From positions 357,294,696 through 357,358,695 of the forward strand of contig NC_057808.1 of the NCBI RefSeq assembly GCF_018294505.1: a stretch of 64,000 bases of DNA, given 5' to 3'. The position numbers and the translations under genes are program-made. Shown here in pieces: positions 47,476 through 57,687 of the stretch; the stretch's first letter is position 1; each line of letters starts with the position of its first letter. A model generated the notes under the pieces. The model worked only from the letters and a program-made list of their open reading frames with translations. It had not been told where the DNA came from and made no database searches. The DNA is from Triticum aestivum (lineage: Eukaryota > Streptophyta > Magnoliopsida > Poales > Poaceae).

Positions 47476-48952
47476 TAAGGTGAATGATGATATAGGTCAC
47501 TATTTCCAGACACACAAGGGTTTAAGACAGGGAGACCCGATGTCACCTATCTTGTTCAACATAGTGGTAGAGATGTTGACAATTCTGATAGGAAGAGCTA
47601 AAGAGAATGGCCAGGTAGGTGGGCTTGTTCCGCATCTAGTGGATGCATGGTGGACTGTCTATTCTACAGTACGCAGATGATACTATTATCTTCATGGAGC
47701 ATGATCTGGCGAAAGCAAGAAATATGAAGCTTGTGTTATGCTTATTTGAGCAGTTTTCGGGGTTAAAGATTAACTTCCATAAAAGTGAATTGTTCTACTT
47801 GAGAGCTGAAGACAAACAAGAAGCCTACAAACAACTGTTTGGCTGTGGGATAGGCTCGTTGCCTTTCACATACCTGGGCATACCGATTCACCATCGCAAG
47901 CTCTCTAACAAAGAATGGAAGTGCATTGAAGATCGATTTGAAAAGAAACTAACTTGCTGGAAGGGCAACCTCATGTCATAGGGAGGCCGACTAATTCTCA
48001 TTAATTCGGTGCTCACGAGTATGCCAATGTTTCTACTATCCTTCTTTGAGATCCCAGTAGGGGTACGAAAAAGATTGGACTTCTATCGATCGCGTTTCTT
48101 TTGGCAGAGTGACGAGTTAAAATGAAAATACCGACTCGCTAAATGGGATGTCATTTGTAGGGCAAAAGACCTATGTGGTCTGGAATTGAAAATCTAGAGG
48201 TGAAGAACAGATGTTTACTCAGCAAGTGGCTGTATAAGTTATCTATAGAGACCCATGCCACATGGGCCCAAATTCTGCGTAATAAGTACCTTAACACTAA
48301 GACCTTAGCACAGGTGACGGTCAGACCAACTGATTCACCATTTTGGAAAGGACTAATGAGAGTGAAATTAGCCTTTTTCAATTTCGTTGGTAATGGTAAT
48401 TCCAAGAGATTCTAGGAGGATACGTGGCTAGGGGAGACGCCTCTCTCTATCCAATATCCTTCTCTCTATAATATTGTTCAGCGTAAAGATGCATATGTTG
48501 CAACATTGTTACAGTCAAACCCTCTAAACATTCAATTCAGAAGGACGTTAGTGAGAAACCGTTGGGAAGCGTGGATCCATCTTGTGAGAAGATTGATGGA
48601 TGTCCACCTTTCTCAACAGCCGGATGAGGTATATTGGAAACTAACCAAGAATGGTGTTTTCAATGAAATCCATGTATTTGGTTTTAATCAATTCGGTTTC
48701 CCTCCCTCGATCTTTGCATATTTGGAAGGTCAAAGTGCCCTTACGGATTAAATTTTTTATGTGGTTTGTTCACAAACAAGTAATTCTCACTAAGGACAAC
48801 TTGGCAAAACGCAATTGGACCGGATCTCGAAGATCTAGCTTGTGTGATCATGATGAATCTATCAAACACCTCTTTCTTGATTGCCCGATGGCCAAAGTTT
48901 TATGGCGGTTTATCCATATAGCGTTTAACATTGCTCCTCCTACTAGTATCAA
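47476..48952 (+). pseudogene. LINE RT unit 5, continuing into the true 3' end
   Basis: Same architecture, with a 3-bp loss in FYFGRAE (about 47800), TAG in LMS-GGRL (about 47979) and a 12-bp loss in FFN--FVGNG (about 48382). After zf-RVT it continues into unique 3' sequence instead of a junction, so it is the original 3' copy. Confidence 0.85.
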
Positions 48953-49433
48953 CACGTTGTTTGTGACGTGGCTAAATGAAGTTGAGATAGAAACAACGAT
49001 ACACATCCGTATAGGTGTATGTGCTTTATTATGGGCTATATGGAACTGCAGGAATGATATGGTTTTAACAGAGCAACAAATGTTCATTTCTTGCAGGTTA
49101 TCTTTCGGGCCACTACGCTGATCCGTATGTTGTCGCTACTCACTCCGATGGATGCCAGGGAGCGTATGGTTACTGGGTCTATCCGTTGGGAGACGTCAGC
49201 GCGGGCTATCTTCAACCGGTTTGGATGGCGGTCATGTAATAGGATAGGCGTTTAGTTTCCTATCTTCTTTTATACTGCCGGTTGTGGCTATCCTGCTCTC
49301 TTTATTTTCAGCTCGTTATGAGCATTTTGTTGTCTGAGACTTGTTGACTTTGTTGAACTATTTGCTTATTAATAATATGGTCGTATGCATTATTTTGATG
49401 CAAAGACCCGGGACGACCTCCTTTTTAAAAAAA
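48953..49433 (+). other. LINE ORF2 C-terminus, 3' UTR and A-tail
   Basis: Coding to about 49235 (RIGVCALLWAIWNCRNDMV, then ERMVTGSIRWE and FNRFGWRS in a shifted frame), then a T-rich 3' UTR with TTAATAATATGG and a tail CTTTTTAAAAAAAC ending at 49433. Confidence 0.75.
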
Positions 49434-49562
49434 CAACGATGAACGCCGTGAGTACTACGACTGCAATCATGAGAAAACGGAACTCAACAAGCGCGCATTT
49501 CAATTCTAGGTGACAGTGGAAAGAGACTTACACCACTGGACCTCCATTGTCGTCGTCGCCAT
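49434..49562 (-). other. Possible host-gene first exon and start of exon 2, next to the LINE insertion
   Basis: On the minus strand a leader-like stretch (49790-49563, containing AGAACCCTAACCCC) precedes ATG at 49562. Exon 49562-49532 would read MATTTMEVQW and then a split codon. A GTAAGT donor begins at 49531, a TGATTGCAG acceptor ends at 49461 (71-nt intron), and exon 2 would continue in frame as a hydrophobic VVLTAFIV to 49434, where the LINE tail begins. The product is not recognised. The splice pair is plausible but could be chance; only about 58 coding bases are available. Confidence 0.3.
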
Positions 49563-52148
49563 GGTCTGTGAGCTCCCCTCTTTGCCGCCGCCGTAACCAC
49601 GGACACCAGCCATCCCGTGTGGTCGCCGCCTCCTGTACCTCCGTAACACGACCAATATGGGCCGTGGAATCAGACCCAGTCCCGCCACATCTCAGTCCGC
49701 GTGCTCTCCCTCGTTAGCCGCCGGTGTCGAAGGAAATCAGAGAGCTGGGGTTAGGGTTCTGCCTGTCGGGAGAGAGGAGAGGGCAAATGCTCGATCCGGA
49801 AACGAGACTCAGGTTTTGGAACAACACAATGCGAGGCACAGCCCGCAATACCATGGCTATAGATTCAGTATGTACCCCTTTGCGTAAGAAGTCTGTCTGT
49901 ACATGTAACAAAGCTCTTCTTTAAGCCATTGTTTTAAGCAACCATCACTCGATTAAGCTATAAGCTTCGGGGAGTGATCTCGGAACCAAAACATTCACCA
50001 ATACAAAGTACACCTCATAAAAACGAACTTATTGCCCTGGCTCAGGCTATGGCTGTCATCCATGACATCGTACACGACATACATACTGGCACACGACCGA
50101 TCAATGAACCAACTTTTCCCCAGGTTCCATCTAGCACTACATATTTTGGATTGCTTGCTTGTCCCGACCCCTGCACGCGCATACGCGCTCTGCGCCGCTT
50201 GTCAAGCTGTCGAACAAATCTTAATTAGGCGACGGCCGGTGTCCAGCACCGTGGAATGAATCGGACTGCGTATTTGCGTCGCGGAAACCAGCAGAAAACT
50301 GAAGCAAGAACCGCGTGTGGACAAAGCGATAGCACATGCTGGTTTCCTTTGTGCAAGTGGAAACGCACGCGCCCCCTCCCGCTGTCTGCTCTCGCGCCAC
50401 ACGGACATTCCCTGCAGCCCCGTGCCATCTCCGGTTTCTCCAATGTTTATGTCCCGTCCCGCCTAATAACGCCGTGATTGTTTGCTGGCATGTGAGTAAT
50501 CTATAGCCATGGTAGCACTGGCTTTTAGTGCTAATTAAGGTGGATTAGAATAGTGCACCGATGACTTGACTCGGACGGATGGGTTTGGCTTGGAGACACC
50601 ACGACAGCACGGAATACTATACTCCTAGCTTAGCTAAGCTTTAGAATTAGATAGTGTAGGAGTACGTACGTTTGAACGTTTTGCCTCGAAGAACGGCCAG
50701 GTACAGCTACGTACTTTTGGATAATTGTTACTGCTACACATACTTTTGAGTACTTGAGTAGTGTAGGATATCTCTAGATCTATGTGGTATATACACGTAA
50801 CTGTAGACCAATCTGTAGACGTACATATGCGTACGCAGAGGGCGCAGTGGAGTGGTGGCAACATATTTGACTGGGGCTTTGACCGGCAGCGGCAGGGGAT
50901 CAGCCGGGGACGTGGACAGCTCGAAAAGACCACGTGATCCCGGAGGAAGATCCGCCCCTCACCTCGACGGACCTGGTACGGCGTAGCGAGAGAGTGCCTG
51001 CGCTGCGTACCATCTCTCTCCCACTCTCCTTTTCTCTCTCCGTGGGCTGGGCGGGCTTCCCATCCGTCCGTCCATCGAGTGACAAAGACAACCAAACCTG
51101 CATGCAGAGAGTGATCTGCACCTCTGCAGCCTGCACTTCTGCTAGCTGAGCTAGACTGTGCTGTGCTGTGCTGCAGGCGGCTGCCATGCGTAGCACAGCA
51201 TTGAAACTTTGAGAGAGGCAGGCAGGCGGGCCAGCTCGGCGCGTGCAGTTGCATGCAAACCATGCAAAAACTGGGAGCTCAAGAGCGAAAGAGGAGAAAA
51301 GATGCCAATGCGGTGCCATCCACCCATTCATCAACCGTCATTTCGCCTTTTGTCCCGTGGCTGTTGTTGCTAGCCCATAGCCACTCGTCAATCAGTGCCT
51401 CAATACGTACGCACTTCTATATGCTCCGTACTTCTATATGCTCCAGGCTCGACGTCTTTATTATAGTAGCAACTCTAGTAGAGTCGTGCTTGACTTCAAA
51501 TGATGTGGGGCTGTCGAGTCTAAGCGAATACACAGAGTTGTCATAATACGGGCAACATAATTTTTGGATTTTGCTATAAATCCGACGTTAGATTCTTTAA
51601 GCATGGCAAATCCGACGTCTGAGATATACTGTCAAGCGCATGACACTAGCAAGCACAAATCACACACGCCTAGGAACACACACGCATCACACATCTTGCA
51701 CATGTGCAAATATCTTGATTGGCCGTTGATTTGTTCCCGCCTTCCCATCCATGGTATTAGTGGAGGCTGTGGGTGGCGAGAAGAGAAGTGTAGGTTATGG
51801 GCGGTGAGAAGGGAAGTAGAGGTTGTGGGCGGCGAGTAGGGAAGTGGTGGCGATGTGTCTTTTATAGATGTGGGCAGCGGGTGGCGGGAAAAAGTGGCGG
51901 TAAATTGCCACGGGCCAGAGAGCGAGGCGAGGAGGGAGGTGCAAATTTCCTCCCGTGCGAGCGGCTGGAGCATGTCGCGCGCTCCAAACCAACGCCCACA
52001 TCCTCCAAATATGGAGCCCCGCGGGCTCGGTATAGAGTGGCCTTCATAAATTATGACGACTCGGGGTTGGATGGTGATCAGTCATAGTCGTTTCGATAAA
52101 TAAGAGTGCCGAACCCAACGAGGAGTATAAGGAATTGACAAGTAGCTA
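49563..52148. other. Low-copy-looking DNA without a recognisable gene
   Basis: Mixed GC composition, unlike the repeats around it. It has a G-box CACGTG at 50931-50936, a CT-rich tract (51011-51045), a short inverted repeat TGCTGTGCTGC/GTAGCACAGCA (about 51160-51203) and tandem ~37-bp GGGCGGCGAG-type repeats at 51769-51850. The longest ORFs (50634-51263 minus and 50900-51334 minus) overlap each other and show no domain. It may be former promoter or gene-flank DNA. Confidence 0.4.
51769..51850. repeat. Short tandem repeat (~37 bp)
   Basis: GTGGGTGGCGAGAAGAGAAG, then GGGCGGTGAGAAGGGAAGTA, then GGGCGGCGAGTAGGGAAGTG follow at about 37-bp spacing. Confidence 0.7.
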
Positions 52149-52197
52149 CTCTCCCCGTATAGAAATATAAAAGCGTTTAGATCACTTGCAGACGGAG
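52149..52197. mobile_element. Deleted Stowaway-type MITE remnant
   Basis: CTCTCCCCGTATAGAAATAT at the left and GACGGAG at the right, bounded by TA on both sides. AAAAGCGTTTAGATCACT is the arm of Triticeae Stowaway elements. At 49 bp most of the second arm is missing. Confidence 0.55.
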
Positions 52198-52199
52198 TA

Positions 52200-52705
52200 G
52201 TTCTCAGCAAGGTTTCACTGCAAGTGTTGTGAAGATAGTTTAGATAATTTGATAGCAAGATAATTTGTAATGAGGAAATAATAGCAAAAGTAATGAAGTG
52301 CATCAAGTGGGTCAATCCTTATGTATGCTAAGGACATACCAGTGGTGTTTCTTATAATAGCTAAAACGCTATTGGGGACACACGGGAATCTCGTGAAGTT
52401 AGTTTCACCATAATTCATTAAGTTACTGCTCATTGCTTTGATAAGTGTTGTGTGGGTGGACTGAAACTCAGGTACTGCTCTAACTTGAACAAATACCTAC
52501 TTATGATTCTACCCTCCATACAAGCATCCGCAAATACAAGAGAAGTAATTAAGATAAATCTAATCATAGCATTAAACAATAGGATCCAATACAGCCCCTC
52601 ACGAAAAAATTCTTAAACTCGGGTTTTGGTTTCTATCACTCCCGCAACCCATCATCTACAAACTAATTCCACAATGTCTTTCCCTGGGATAAAGATGGTG
52701 AAGTG
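52200..52705. other. AT-rich non-coding stretch
   Basis: No ORF of interest. The part at 52450-52700 resembles common Triticeae intergenic repeat sequence, but I cannot name the family. Confidence 0.3.
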
Positions 52706-52951
52706 TCATGTAGTTGACGTTCGTATAACACCACTAGAGAAAGAACAACACAACATACCATCAAAACGTTGAACGGTAATCAACTTCACATGATTACTTG
52801 AACATGACTCTTCTCCCATGTCGACACTAGGTTCACCATACACACAAGTTAATCTCCAAGGTTGGTCATTTGGCCCAATCTTCACATGTGCATCAATAAA
52901 CCGATGATTTGAGAACACAGCATCAACTAGCAACAGCTCATGAGAATACAA
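52706..52951 (-). pseudogene. LINE endonuclease-domain fragment
   Basis: The minus frame reads FIDAHVKIGPNDQPWRLTCV and then YGEPSVDM. The WRLT-x-VYGEP phrase is characteristic of the APE-type endonuclease of plant LINE ORF2. Only about 60 residues are recognisable; the rest has decayed. Confidence 0.55.
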
Positions 52952-53823
52952 AGGCTAGGCCACCAGTATTACCATTACTATCAACCCCTTCAGAACTTTG
53001 CAACTGAAGCTAGCCTAGCTCGATACATTTTCAGCTTTTCTTTTGACCCATGAGTTTCGCACAAAAAGACCAAACTTTCAGAATGCGACTGAACCAATAT
53101 CGTGAGTTTGCGAACTGTCCGGGAGTGAAAGCGCAGGTTTACTCCCATATAAATGGGAGATTTTTAGAAATTCGTCAAACTCTAAGGAATTTGACAAAGA
53201 TCAAAGTGAAGAAATAGAAAAACAAGGGAACTAAGTCATCACAGAAATAGAAAGCATGCATACAAGATACATACAGGTAAAGAACATGTAACCATACAAG
53301 CATACAAGCATGAGCAAGATGAACTGAAGAAATGAAAAACAACATGATGAAAGTCTTCGGTTCAAATTCTGCAAAAGGTAGATCACAAATTCTTCAGTTG
53401 TGTAACGTGAAGGTAAAAGGGGTGAGGAATTTGAAACCATGTAGGCTCGGTGAAGACACAACAATTTGGTAGACCAGTTCCAGTTGCTATATCAACTGTA
53501 CATCTGGTTGAGGCGGCTGAGTAGAACTCAAAAGACACACAATCTTCACTGTATTCCTCTTGACCCAAGGCACTTAGACCTCGCTCAATCACTCATGGTA
53601 AGTCTTCAAGGTAGACTTCCAAAACCTACATAGACTTGTTCACCGACACACCACAATTACTCTTGGGTGCTCAGAACATGATGCCTAACCGTCTCAAAGA
53701 ATGACAGTCTTCAGAGGTAACAAGCGTCGGATCATACAGATCAATATCTTCAGTGATGCTCAATCACTTTGGCTCTGGGTACGTTTTTCCTCACTTGGGT
53801 TTCTCTCCAAGCCGCTAGAGAAA
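52952..53823. other. Unclassified repeat-like sequence truncated by CACTA C
   Basis: Contains phrases such as GGTAAGTCTTCAAGGTAGAC and CAACAATTTGGTAGACCAGT that I recall from frequent Triticeae intergenic repeats, with no protein. It ends exactly at the CACTA terminus at 53824. Family not assigned. Confidence 0.35.
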
Positions 53824-54070
53824 CACTACTAGGGAAAAGCCTAGCAGCAGCACGGGTTTTTGGCCTACTAGTAGCGCGGGCACCGGCGCTACTAATAGGG
53901 CGCTACAGCTAACCCATAGCAGCAGCGCGTGCGCGCCCGCGCTACTGCTATACAAGTGTAGCAGCAGCGTGTTGCGTGGAAGCTCGCTACTGCTAATAGC
54001 TCTAGCGCGCTTTGGCCGTACGCGCTACTGCTATAGTCACGCTGCTGCTAACTTTCCTCCACTCGCTACT
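53824..54070 (-). repeat. CACTA C 3' terminus with GCTACTGCTA subterminal repeats
   Basis: CACTACTAGGG at the end, then at least six copies of CGCTACTGCTA or its complement TAGCAGCAGCG in both orientations within 240 bp: the usual transposase-binding array. Three bases AAA (53821-53823) would be the target duplication. Confidence 0.88.
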
Positions 54071-54327
54071 GCTAATTTTAGTAGTTTTTGATTTTTTTCT
54101 GCATATTTGTTTTGTATTTGAACAGACTTTATACAAGAATCTTTAGCACATACAAATGTCATCATCATACACATACAAATCGTTGCGAGACCACAAATAT
54201 AATCATAGAATATACATACAAATAGTCTCATCATAATCTTCATCCAACACAAAGTGGTATCTCGTCATCATCTCAAAAATAGCGATACATGCAAGTCTTG
54301 AATACTTGCAACTACAACGTCATCCAT

Positions 54328-54576
54328 CTAAACAATGATATACGCAAGAAGTGCTATCACTATGAGTGATAGTGGAGCTATGCAGTACATGAGGCGGCGG
54401 TCATGAGTCCTCTCTCGCGCTCGCCTGAACCTCAAGTAACTAGCTTGTGCTTCTTGTCTGCTTTTGAAGCCTTTATGGCTGGCGCCTGAGACCCCCTGCA
54501 CTTGCGCCTGACACTCATGCCACTCGTCATACACTCCCGGAACCTTCCCTTCTTACACGACATAGCACTTCGCCAT
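54328..54576 (-). pseudogene. Small protein with RNase H1 N-terminal / viroplasmin-type domain and C-terminal membrane helix
   Basis: ATG at 54576-54574 (MAKCYVV), then an in-frame TAA at 54555-54553, then the domain VYDEWHECQAQVQGVSGASH followed by KGFKSRQEAQASYL. This is the pattern W-x2-C-x2-QV-x7-K-x-F-x-S-x2-EA of the RNase H1 N-terminal (hybrid-binding; caulimovirus viroplasmin-type) domain. A basic stretch (RFRRARERTHDRR) leads to a terminal membrane helix (IAPLSLIVIALLAYIIV). It would be an 82-residue tail-anchored nucleic-acid-binding protein. It is the last gene of CACTA C. I recall similar proteins from other grass CACTA elements. The stop after codon 7 makes it a pseudogene unless translation starts later, at 54534. 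Confidence 0.65.
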
Positions 54577-54856
54577 CAAGAAACTAGGTACCTGTTAGAG
54601 ATGCATCTTCATCAAGAGGATGTACAATCATATGCAACAAAATATACTAGAGCAACACGAAAAAGAAAGGGTTAGCAACTAGATGCAACATACAGTACGC
54701 AAACTAATTAACTAGAGGTACGCAGGTCATCGTACGCAAACTAACAAAGTAGCGTTACGCAAGTTCGGCAGGGACCGTGGACATCACAAAGTTTCATCGC
54801 TACAGAAAGTATACAAGTTCAACCGACACATACATACAAATCGGCATCGTAAATCA

Positions 54857-56087
54857 CTAGAAGTTCCATCCTTCCGTATCATCGAGGATGGACCCTAGCT
54901 TCTTGAACGGCGTGAGGTCTAGACGTTGCATACCTATGCGAGTTCGGACGTCAGCTCGTGATATAGGGCCGTGGTGGAAGATCCCCTTCTCATCGACGAC
55001 TTCTTTCATGATGATCGTCGCAATGTCCCTTTGGATGCGAAAGAAGTCATCTCTAAGTTTATAATCCGCTTTTCCATGAGATTCTAGCCACTTGTGGATA
55101 TGATCATCATTTCTGCTTGTCATGCGAAGCTTTTGGTGATCCGTGCTGAATTCAATCATGAGATGGACGATGTAGAATCCATCCTTCTTGCTTGGTTTTG
55201 GGACATGGATGCAGAGAAGTTAGTTTTATGCGCGAAACCCATCTTCTTGTTCCTTTGTTTCCTGATCTGCATGTGGCCACCTCTAATGCTGAAGCCTTGT
55301 AGAGCATCATCTAGAATATTCATTATGTGGGTGTAGTCCTTTTTCTCATAGTCTCTATAAGGGTCGAAATACACGGCGTGGGAGACTCGTGGGTAAAGAA
55401 CGATAAGTACGGCGCGCCCGTTGCTGCGGGGAAAAGACACCTCAAATTATTCTCCATATGAGCGAGAAGGAATGATTGAAATGTATGAAAGGGTTGTCCG
55501 AAACTGACTTACTTTGGATGATAAGGCAGGAGGACAATTTCCTGGTCCTTATTCTGTACCATGAAGTTTTGGAGGTAGTCCCTAGCAGTTTCACGCTCAA
55601 AGTCGCCGAGACTCAAGAAAGACTCGTGCATGTAGTACGGATCCGCCACACAGATTTGCGAGACTTCTTCTCTCTTCATGACGGAGCTCATATGTAGCGC
55701 AAAAAGGCGGACGATTGTAAAATCGAGCCGCCTTGTCAGAAACATCTCAAAAGATATGGTCAAACCGCAGGAAGAACACCTCCGCGGGCCGTGTGTCGAC
55801 GTAGCACTTCCCCTCAGGCACACGAGCCGTGTATGTCGGATATCCTGGATCCTTTGAGGCTATAGTAGGCTTTTCTCAGTCGACAGCACATGGTTGTGCA
55901 GTCTCCTGAGATCCCCTGATAGTGCCTCCAGCGGTTTCGGCGGTAGCATCGGCTCGCCCATGAGATGGAACATGGCCGCACCTTTCACGGGTACACGCTC
56001 TTCAGAATCCATCGTCTGGCTGCTATGTGCTCTGGCTTGTTTGGAGGCAGCTATCTTCCCCGATCTCTTCCTCTCCTTTTTCTTGGG
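54857..56087 (-). pseudogene. CACTA C ORF2 C-terminus: degenerate Ulp1-like protease region
   Basis: Reading right to left: a Lys-rich segment (KKKERKRSGKIAASKQARAH) with VPVKGAAMFHLMGEPMLPP; then VSQICVADPYYMHESFLSLG and QNKDQEIVLLPYHPK ending at a GTAAGTC donor (55508); then, after an intron of about 75 bp, VLIVLYPRVSHAVYFDPYRD, FSIRGGHMQIRKQRNK and, one frame over, MIEFSTDHQKLRM to DDTEGWNF (stop 54857). The fold order fits a C48 peptidase: the position expected for HW is NGRAVL, so the catalytic His is missing; the Asp of YFDP remains. Frameshifts lie near 55200 and 55830. Confidence 0.65.
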
Positions 56088-56092
56088 CACAC

Positions 56093-57687
56093 TGCTACCT
56101 CTTGAGCACTGCGTTGGTTTTCCCTTGAAGAGGAAAGGGTGATGCAGCAAAGTGGCGTAAGTATTTCCCTTAGTTTTTGAGAACCAAGGTATCAATCCAG
56201 TAGGAGGCCACACACGAGTCCCTCGCACCTACACAAACAAATAAATCCTCGCAACCAACGCGATAAGGGGTTGTCAATCCCTACACGGTCACTTACGAAA
56301 GTGAGATCTGATAGATATGATAAGATAATATTTTTGGTATTTTTATGATAAAGATGCAAAGTAAAGAAAGTAAAATAAAAACGATGCTAGAAATAACTTG
56401 TTGACGGGAGATTAATATGATGGAAAATAGACCCAGGGGCCATAGGTTTCACTAGTGGCTTCTCTTAAGAGGATAAGTATTTTACGGTGGGTGAACAAAT
56501 TACTGTTGAGCAATTGACAGAATTGAGCATAGTTATGAGAATATCTAGGTATGATCATGTATATAGGCATCACGTCCGAGACAAGTAGACCGACTCCTGC
56601 CTGCATCTACTACTATTACTCCACACATCAACCGCTATCCAGCATGCATCTAGAGTATTAAGTTCATAAGAACAGAGTAACGCTTTAAGCAAGATGACAT
56701 GATGTAGAGGGATAAACTCATGCAATATGATATAAACCCCATCTTGTTATCCTCGATGGCAAGAATACAATACGTGCCTTGCTGCCCCTACTGCCACTGG
56801 GAAAGGACACCGCAAGATTGAACACAAAGCTAAGTACTTCTCCCATTGCAAGAAAGATCAATCTAGTAGGCCAAACCAAACTGATAATTCGAAGAGACTT
56901 GCAAAGATAACCAATCATACATAAAAGAATTCAGAGAAGATTCAAATATTGTTCATAGATAAACTTGATCATAAACCCACAATTCATCGGTCTCAACAAA
57001 CACACCGCAAAAGAAGATTACATCGAATAGATCTCCACAAGAGAGGGGGAGAACATTGTATTGAGATCCAAAAAGAGAGAAGAAGCCATCTAGCTAATAA
57101 TTATGGACCCGAAGGTCTGAGGTAAACTACTCACACTTCATCGGAGAGGCTATGGTGTTGATGTAGAAGCCCTCCGTGATCGATACCCCCTCCGGCGGAG
57201 CTCCGGAACAGGCCGCAAGATGGGATCTCACGGGTACAGAAGGTTGCGGCGGTGGAATTAGGTTTTTGGCTCCGTATCTGGTAGTTTGGGGATACGTAGG
57301 TATATATAGGAGGAAGAAGTACGTCGGTGGAGCAACAGGGGGCCCATGAGGGTGGAGGGCGCGCCGGGGGGGGGGGGGGGGGGTAGGCGTGCCCCCTACC
57401 TCGTGGCCTCCTGTTTGATGTCTTGACGTAGGGTCCAAGTCCTCTGGATCATGTTCGTTCCAAAAATCACGTTCCCGAAGGTTTCATTCCGTTTGGACTC
57501 TGTTTGATATTCTTTTTCTACGAAACTCTGAAATAGGCAAAAAACAGCAATTCTGGACTGGGCCTCCGGTTAATAGGTTAGTCCCAAAAATAATATAAAA
57601 GTGTATAATAAAGCCCAATAATGTCCAAAACAGAATATAATATAGCATGGAACAATAAAAAATTATAGATACGTTGGAGACGTATCA
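56093..57687 (-). repeat. Sabrina-like 3' LTR with 18-G run
   Basis: Minus-strand ends TGATACGTCTCC and GAGGTAGCA. Differs from its partner mainly by an 18-base G run at 57366-57383 where the partner has a short mixed run. The minus-strand TATA is at about 57297-57307. Confidence 0.93.

Larger units (their letters stand above)
41483..48952 (+). repeat. Five-copy tandem array of the LINE RT/zf-RVT segment
   Basis: Units start at 41483, 43003, 44512, 45955 and 47476, with spacings 1520, 1509, 1443 and 1521 bp. Each runs from the RT phrase KVNDDIGHYFQTHKGLRQGDPM to the zf-RVT phrase FNIAPPT. The four internal junctions are the same: TATCAAGGTGAATGATGATA, a short AAGGTGAATCTATA, then the next unit. 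All units share a GCAT-type frameshift before YADDT and a TGA after QSDELK. The units are very similar by eye, differing by scattered changes and small indels. Confidence 0.95.
37203..49433 (+). mobile_element. LINE retrotransposon with internally amplified RT segment
   Basis: ORF1 (zinc knuckles plus DUF4283-like), ORF2 endonuclease, reverse transcriptase, zf-RVT, then a 3' UTR and short A-tail (49427-49433). Without the four extra RT units it would be about 6.2 kb, a normal plant LINE size. The 5' end is placed near 37203-37213. A possible imperfect target duplication is CAACAAAGATGAACACC (37196-37212) against CAACGATGAACGCCG (49434-49448). Confidence 0.85.

Noticed and set aside
41483..48952. 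CRISPR array or satellite DNA
   Set aside because: Units are 1.5 kb and protein-coding in origin (LINE RT), contiguous with LINE sequence on both sides.
51160..51203. miRNA precursor hairpin
   Set aside because: Stem of only about 11 bp, too short for a plant miRNA precursor, no family resemblance.
50634..51334. Overlapping 209- and 144-residue minus-strand ORFs
   Set aside because: Two competing frames over the same bases, no domain, no splice or leader support.
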